NCBI RefSeq assembly: GCF_003473485.1 | Contig: NC_053044.1 | Location: 34,228,091-34,292,090, forward strand | DNA length: 64,000 nt | Direction of reading: 5' to 3' | From: Medicago truncatula | Taxonomy: Eukaryota; Streptophyta; Magnoliopsida; Fabales; Fabaceae | Shown: positions 58,080-64,000 of the stretch, piece by piece | Layout of the letters: each line of letters begins with the position of its first letter | How positions within the stretch are numbered: the stretch's first letter is position 1 | The notes under the pieces: model-generated | The model's database searches: none | Told to the model about the DNA's origin: nothing | Seen by the model: the letters and a program-made list of their open reading frames with translations, nothing else | Program-made: the position numbers and the translations under genes

Positions 58080-58700
58080 GTTTTTTGGCTATCTAGTAGC
58101 TATTAGTGTTTCTTCTACATGTCGTTGTTATTACTATGAAGATGGCGAGCAGACATTTGGTAATTCTGCTGAGTTGAATTGACACTTACAATATCTACGT
58201 GTGGCACATTAACAATAGTAATATTGTTGTTGGATTCATGTGGAACAATATTGTCAAAGAAACCACCAAAATATACTTGGGGATCCTCTTCAATTAGCTG
58301 AAGACTTCCACACTAGTGGTGACTAACCAATTTAACTCAAATTTCTTGAAAAGAGTAGCCGTAATCCAAACAACATTAACCTTTCCTACAACAATTCTAC
58401 CAAATATGTCCACCGTTGTCATGGAGGTAAATAAGAGGAACATGTTAGCACAAGGATGAATTGGGGGCAATATGATCATAATTGACTTTTACATATGTTC
58501 CAGCTAAAGATATCATATGGAGCGGTCCTTCCATGGGTAAAGTCAGAGACAAGACCAGAACCTTTCGACACTATTATTCATGCTTGATTATGTTGAGCAT
58601 AGTTGCTTAGACCATCCACAATATCTTTTATATATCGGTCTCAATGTTTTCCTTGATTATAACATGTGGTTTGGGCTTGTTCTTAGAGTTCTAGGGTCTA
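58080..58700 (-). pseudogene. Decayed PPC/AHL-like copy
   Basis: On the minus strand, GPLHMISLAGTYVKVNYD (about 58530-58475) matches GPFQMISLTGTHINFNCD of the gene at 52 kb. Further shared DNA includes AAAAGAGTAGCC, CCAAACAACA and TTGTTGTTGGATTCATGTG near 58210-58370. Deletions and frame changes interrupt it and no intact start or full domain remains. Its place after SDR copy 2 mirrors the PPC gene after SDR copy 1. Confidence 0.75.
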
Positions 58701-58709
58701 TCTCTAGGA

Positions 58710-59075
58710 GGGTGTTTGTTTCAAGGTTAAGAATGACATTTTCGGGAATACATGGCTAGGGAATGATTATACCCATGTTTGTTATGAGGTTGAGAAAAAA
58801 ATATTCTTTAGGTATAAAGGTTACTGGGAATGGAGTAACTTCTCATAACTTCCATTATTTCCATGTAAAGAGATGGGAATATGCATTCCCATGATATTAT
58901 GCATAGATTTAAAAAAAAAAAATGTAACTTCCAATTTTTCCAGGAATGTCAAGTTATTTGCCAAACACTTTTTTTAACAAATACCCAAGAATCAAATTTT
59001 CATATTTTCATTCCCGGGTATGTTATTCCTGAGAATAATTTGTGTTTCCCAAAAACAAACGCCCCCTATGTTTTT
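58710..59075. mobile_element. Possible hAT-type MITE
   Basis: The left side reads AGGGTGTTTGTTTCAAGG and the right side CCCAAAAACAAACGCCCCCT, imperfect inverted repeats, with inner inverted stretches such as GAATGACATTTTCGGG. Target duplications were not clear, so class and borders are tentative. Confidence 0.4.
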
Positions 59076-59223
59076 CGGAGGAGGATGTGGTAATGTCCTC
59101 CTTTGGCTCTTAAGGAAGATAAATAAATTTATTAGAGGAGGATTGTACAAATGATGATGTCAACACCATCAGGGTGTCGTTGTTGATGTTAATGGTGATG
59201 GTAATGATGATCTCTTCTTATAA

Positions 59224-59767
59224 ATAAGGATGGAGAGATTACACTATATGCTCGTTATTAAATGATGGGAGAGGAAGTGATACATTATAGAAATGTTAAT
59301 TAACACACTAATCCAATTTTTTAAATAAAAAATGATACATTTATTGAATCAAGAATTTGGTTGAAAACGGAAAATAAAGTATTTGGTTGAACATCATATT
59401 AGTCATATTTCAACGAGAGTTGCTATATATCACGAAAATATATGTGGCGAATGTCTCATCATGACTTGCAAATTGCTTAAGTAACAAAAAAAAAAAAAAA
59501 AAAGGAAAATGTTACATAGACACCTTTTATTCTCATACACCCTTGTACACCCCATGTACTAGGAAGAGAGAAGATGAGAGGAAAGAGAAAATGTGCTTGT
59601 GTGGGGTCCATATGACTACATGTCATATTTTTGTGTGGGTATCAAAGGGTGTATTATCACCTAAGGGTGTCTATGTATCATTGCTCAAAAAAAAATATAT
59701 CGTTTGAACAGTGATGTAATTTATACAGGTGTTCATATTTTTACTCATAGAACTTAATTTTTTGTTT
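59224..59767. repeat. Duplicated segment A, copy 1 (also 60902-61283)
   Basis: It begins ATAAGGATGGAGAGATTACA and ends in TTTTTTGTTTAATTT. Apart from a 183-bp insert (59504-59686) missing from copy 2, the two are nearly identical. The first part is also a diverged relative of the PPC gene upstream region at about 52630-53045. It abuts segment L copy 2 directly. Confidence 0.88.
59504..59686. mobile_element. 183-bp MITE present in A1, absent in A2
   Basis: The ends read GGAAAATGTTACATAGACACC and, as complement, ATGATACATAGACACC, followed by matching TACACCCTT motifs. It is inserted in an A run, so the target duplication cannot be read. The paralogous site at about 61195-61212 has only the A run. 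Confidence 0.78.
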
Positions 59768-60898
59768 AATTTTAATGATAAATATGGATGAAAATAATAA
59801 AAAATTTGGAGAAATAAACCACGAGGCGTAGGGGCGTTTATTTTTATTTTTTTACTAACGTGGTTTAGCCTAGAGTGTACATGTTTTATGACTTCGAAAA
59901 TTTCCTAATCAAATTTTTTTTTTAATTTTATATGAGTTTTAAATGATAATGAAAAAAACAAGAAGAAATAGAATATATACCAATATTGGAAATATCTTTT
60001 AAATTTTGTAAGAAACACTTAGTTTTATTTGACACTCACCTAAACACATTGATTTTAATAAGAAAATATAAAGTTAAATATATATTATTTTGCGTGTCCC
60101 CATTGTGATTATATTAGAAATTTTTTGAGAAAAATACAAAAGTTTCAATTAAATGATGAATGCTACTTGTTTTAGATTCCATTATTTATTCGCAATTAAT
60201 TCATTTAAATCTAATATAGTTTTTTTAATTAATTTAACAATTACAACTCTAGTTATCATTGGATTTAAAGAAAATTTTGAAATTAGGTAGATCACATTGT
60301 AATATTGAATCCAAGTTGTTCAATTGATGAGTTCATGTGCATGTGCGCGCATAGTAGTGACATCATCTTTTCCTTTTTTTTTTATTTTTCTTTCTCTCAT
60401 ATGAACCATGTTTGATGTATAAAATATATACTTTTGAGGTTGCAAAAACGACCCGTTGATAAGGAAGTTTTTTGGTTTAAGGTGTTGGTTGCTAGGTATG
60501 GTGTGGACTCAGGGAGGTTGGGGGTCGGAATGTTTCTTCTTGGTAGCGGGAGATTGCAAAAATTAGGGATGGTAGAGGCGACGTTGGGGAGGTTGGTTTG
60601 AGGAGAATGTATCACGTAGAGTGGGGGATGAAGCTGATACATCTTTTTGGTATGATCGGTGGATAGGTGAGACTCCTTTTAGTGTGCGGTTTAGGCACTT
60701 ATTTGATTTATCTTTAAATAAGTCATGCTCGGTCGCCACTATGTTTCATCTTGGTTGGGAGGAGGGGGTGAAGCATGGAGGTGGAGAAGGAGACTGTGGG
60801 CAGGAAGGAGGATTTAGTAGCGGAGTGTAGGGCTTTACTTCACACTGTTGTTTTGCATCATAATGCTCCAGATGAGAAGCATTGGTACCCTGACATTA
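59768..60898 (+). repeat. Duplicated segment L, copy 2, with truncated LINE piece
   Basis: It matches 49901-51042 almost throughout, including the LINE blocks FWYDRWIGETPFSVRF and FHLGWEEGVKHGG. It stops abruptly at CCCTGACATTA, where segment A copy 2 begins. The LINE part is therefore missing its 3' half. Confidence 0.9.
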
Positions 60899-60901
60899 AA
60901 G

Positions 60902-61283
60902 ATAAGGATGGAGAGATTACACTATATGCTCGTTATTAAATGATGGGAGAGGAAGTGATACATTATAGAAATGTTAATTAACACACTAATCCAATTTTTT
61001 AAATAAAAAATGATACATTTATTGAATCAAGAATTTGGTTGAAAACGGAAAATAAAGTATTTGGTTGAATCTACTATAAGAAAAGAGTCTTTAGTTGAAC
61101 ATCATATTACTCATATTTCAATGAGAGTTGCTATATATCACGAAAATATATGTGGCGAATGTCTCATCATGACTTGCAAATTGCTTAAGTAACAAAAAAA
61201 AAAAAAAAAATCGTTTGAACAGTGATGTAATTTATACAGGTGTTCATATTTTTACTCATAGAACTTAATTTTTTGTTTAATTT
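60902..61283. repeat. Duplicated segment A, copy 2
   Basis: It lacks the MITE of copy 1 but has an extra 30 bp around ATCTACTATAAGAAAAGAG near 61070. Beyond 61283 the sequence diverges from copy 1, which runs into segment L instead. Confidence 0.85.
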
Positions 61284-61701
61284 ATACATGTGTCTATATT
61301 TTAACTTATATATTAATATGGACCGTTTTTTTTTAATTTATACATATGTATATATATTTAATCATAATTAATACGGAATAATTTTATGTACAGTTTGTAC
61401 ATATGTCTATATTTTTTTTTTCATATATTAATACATAGTTCTTTTTTTTTTTTATAGTTTCTATACAATTGCGACTTGCTTTCAAAAAAAGAGCTCAACA
61501 CGCTCATTCGTCCATATGGGCGGGTATCCTGGTAGAGCATTTGATTCATCTCTTGTAACCTATATAGAAAGAGATGCTTTAGAACAATTAGTAATGATAT
61601 AATTTGAGTTTATTTTCAACAAATAAAAAATAGATTATTTTTTTATGTAATTTTGGTTGCTACATTTATTTTTAATACAACTTCTTATTAAATTTAGTAG
61701 A
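61284..61701. other. AT-rich spacer with Helitron-type hairpin
   Basis: Mostly T-rich simple sequence with repeated TTTATACATGTGTC-like motifs. At 61505-61533, CGTCCATATGGGCGGGTATC is followed by CTGGTAGAG, closely resembling the hairpin-plus-CTAG sequence at 22092-22121, but with a damaged stem and terminus. No gene was seen. Confidence 0.4.
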
Positions 61702-62084
61702 CTTAAATAGGTCTTTCGTCCCTTCAACTATAGGTCATTTGAATTTTCGTCTCTGAAGTTACTAATTCTTCCAATCTGTCACTGCAAATATTAATCAATT
61801 GAAAAATGGTCCTAATTACATCTGATTAGTAACTTCCGGGACGAAAATTCAAATGACCTATATTTGCAGGGACGAAAAACCTATTTAAGCCAACCACCTC
61901 GTCCAATCATCACTTGCCACACTGGGCACCACGTCGCTAATGACAGCCCACCTCCAAAAAAAAAACCTAATTAGGACCAAAAGTCAAATGATTAATATTT
62001 GCAGTGACAGATTGGAAGGATTAGTAACTTCAGGAACGAAAATTCAAATGATATATATTTAAAGGGACGAAATACTTATTTAAG
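61702..62084. mobile_element. MITE-like foldback element
   Basis: The left arm has CTTAAATAGGTCTTTCGTCC and, in complement, the right arm CTTAAATAAGTATTTCGTCC. Both continue with TCATTTGAATTTTCGT, GAAGTTACTAAT and CCAATCTGTCACTGCAAATA. A third partial inverted copy lies at about 61835-61892. No target duplication was read with confidence. Confidence 0.7.
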
Positions 62085-64000
62085 CTAATTTAATATTATT
62101 TAATTATTTGATAAAAAAGTTTGTCCAGTGAGTTGAAATCCACCCCGATTTTACAAGTACAACTTTTTCACTACATTATTATGGGTAAAATCATTAGACC
62201 TCACTTAACAAATTTTAGCATAACCCCATTGAGCAACAAATATATAGTATACTTATTTCTTTCAAAGTCTAGCAAGGGTCCATTATTGGTACTATGGTTC
62301 GATGTTTACGTAGGTTTGGAATCACATTCAAACTAGTGTTGACTTTCAACATTTTAAGGTATATAGTGATAGTTCCACTACTATAGTCAGCAAGTACTAG
62401 ACAAATTGTATTTTTCATTTTGGATAATATATATGTTTGAATTACATATAATAATAAACAACCTTATAATGTCAATGAAAGATGACACCACCATGTCTCA
62501 TATTGGATATACTATATAGAATATACTTTAAATTTATCAAAACCAAGGGCGGCTTTGAAAACCAGTCAATGTATGCATATGTTATGTTATGACACGACAT
62601 TACGGATTCTAGGAAACAGAAAATAAATTTTGTTGGCAAAAGGCACAAGGTATAGAAATCTGGTTTTTGTTGTTTATAGTAAGTGGTTTTGCATGATATT
62701 TTTTGAGTATATGCTTACTTTATTCAGGAAGCAAGCACGTGTCTGGGAAGTAAAAGTGATGAATGAATTTGGTGCATAGTGGTGAAGTTGCCATATGCTG
62801 AAGTTTGAGTTGATTCATAGAACGGTTACTAATGAATATCAATATTTTTGTTGCAGAAAACAGCACAAAATCTATCTAGGGCATGCCTTGCGCGTGTCAT
62901 GCAGAATCAAACTTTTAGCTAATAACTATGCCACGTATTTTTTTATGCAGTTTTCCAATGCTATTGCTACCTATTCATCACATTTGCCATACTTACTTTC
63001 AATTTTCAAGTGGGTGTGTACTTCAAATTGCATGTAGTACCATGAATATATGTATTCTATCGTGTTAATTAATTTGATAGACATATCAGATTTTTTTGTC
63101 CTTTTCTATTCATATGTCTTTGCTAGCTGTATAAATTAATTAAATAGTACGTACAAATATCTTTGATGACTGCATAAAAAAAAAGGGTGTTCTGCATAAA
63201 AAAAAACTTTAATGAAACACATGACTTGGTGTTGAGAATTGAGATTGATATGCAACCTTGCCACTTGCAAACGTCTGCAAATAGCTGGCTTCTCATGCAT
63301 GGCCTCTAGAAACAGAGAAGGTTTATTATACTTGCCAGCCATAAATTCAAATTACGATGACTGTTCTTAATATAGGATATACTCCTAGAGCTTCAATTTT
63401 CTCTATTTCTATTGGTCAAAAATAATAGAAAGAAAAAAAGGAAGAGAGAAAATAAAAACATAATGTGAGTATGAGAGAGGAAGTTGTCAAAAAGTTGTTG
63501 CAAAATGGAGGTACAAATATCATTTCTCATACTACTATACTATATATAGCGAAAAGACATTCATTCATTTGCTCGTATTTCTGTTTTTTTTATTGCGCTA
63601 ACGTTTGAAAATTATAAACGGTATTTTTTTGTGAAATTTTAATTTTGATTAAAACTAAAAATATAAATGTTTGTTACTTTCAAATTAGAACAAACTAACC
63701 ATGATTATCTATCTATTTCAATTACAGGAACAATATAACAAAAAATATATAATCTAATTTTTTTTTAATGACGCCAACATCAATTTTATTATAGAAAAAA
63801 TTGTTTAAGGGGTATAATTGGGATCATGAAAAAGTTAGTGTAGATATACTCATCTAGTTTGTTACACTTTTAAAAGGATAAAGGAAAAAAATCTGAACAT
63901 ATATATACTCATGTCGTTTTTGTTACACTTTTATTTTAATATTTTAATTTACTCTTATTTATTTGTTATATATATTATTTGTATTAAAAGTTGGGGGTAG
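62085..64000. other. AT-rich intergenic DNA, no gene recognised
   Basis: No supported coding segment was found. About 63405-63530 is the second copy of the MITE-like repeat at 54360-54540. Short ORFs at 62121-62336 and 62795-63037 match no recognised family and lack splice-supported extensions. Confidence 0.45.

Noticed and set aside
46689..61283. A biosynthetic gene cluster built on the two SDR genes
   Set aside because: Only two paralogous reductases and PPC copies are present; no other pathway enzyme lies nearby. Tandem duplication explains the grouping.
62121..63342. Short ORFs at the right end
   Set aside because: AT-rich, without recognised motifs, splice-supported extension or homologous copy in the window.
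1..64000. A previously undescribed multi-gene defence or mobile system
   Set aside because: All intact genes belong to known plant families, and the remaining structure is explained by known transposon classes and tandem duplications. Nothing in the sequence supports a new system.

Overview
The window looks like nuclear DNA of a dicot, most likely a legume close to Medicago. It is AT-rich, has intron-containing genes with GT..AG borders, and is full of plant transposon remains: tRNA-type SINEs, L1-type LINE tails, Mutator-type and Stowaway MITEs, Helitron-type ends and a solo LTR. The species is inferred from gene and repeat style, not proven. No bacterial operon, CRISPR array, rRNA or functional tRNA gene was seen.

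Layout. 1-6.3 kb: intergenic DNA with a possible gene 5' end leaving the left edge, one Stowaway MITE and two SINEs. 6.4-8.4 kb (+): a DUF604/GT31 glycosyltransferase-like gene in three exons. 9.1-9.4 kb: a foldback MITE with a 9-bp target duplication. 10.5-16.0 kb (-): a GNOM-type ARF-GEF gene. 17.6-18.7 kb: a 60-bp minisatellite. 19.2-24.5 kb: a Helitron-like island holding a broken RPA-like gene and a LINE relic. 27.0-31.8 kb (-): a second GNOM-type gene with the same exon plan. 33.5-39.9 kb: transposon graveyard (LINE RNase H relic split by a 2.1-kb solo LTR, Mutator-type element, SINE, copia relic, perfect 202-bp tandem duplication). 40.0-43.9 kb (-): an eight-exon gene for a thylakoid-lumen pentapeptide-repeat protein of the TL15 type, its exons mostly too short to form long ORFs. 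44.2-45.0 kb: a second copy of the Mutator-type element, just upstream of that gene. 46.7-61.3 kb: a duplicated block with two tropinone-reductase-like SDR genes (+), two PPC/DUF296 (AHL-like) copies (-), one with a single in-frame stop and one decayed, and a recently duplicated LINE-bearing segment. 61.3-64 kb: MITE-like repeats and AT-rich DNA with no gene recognised.

How the genes relate. The two GNOM genes are tandem paralogues: both have a 247-codon first exon (the DCB domain) followed by one very long exon of 1,227 or 1,226 sense codons. The two SDR genes are tandem paralogues with identical exon phases; exons 2-5 have identical lengths. The DUF604 and TL15 genes are single here and unrelated in pathway to their neighbours.

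No new multi-gene system was found. The most informative observations are the GNOM tandem pair, the SDR-PPC block with dated transposon insertions (paralogous empty sites visible), the solo LTR full of CpG-rich palindromes, and the paired Mutator-type elements flanking the TL15 gene. Coordinates of splice sites were read by eye from reading-frame continuity and family similarity, without transcript data.
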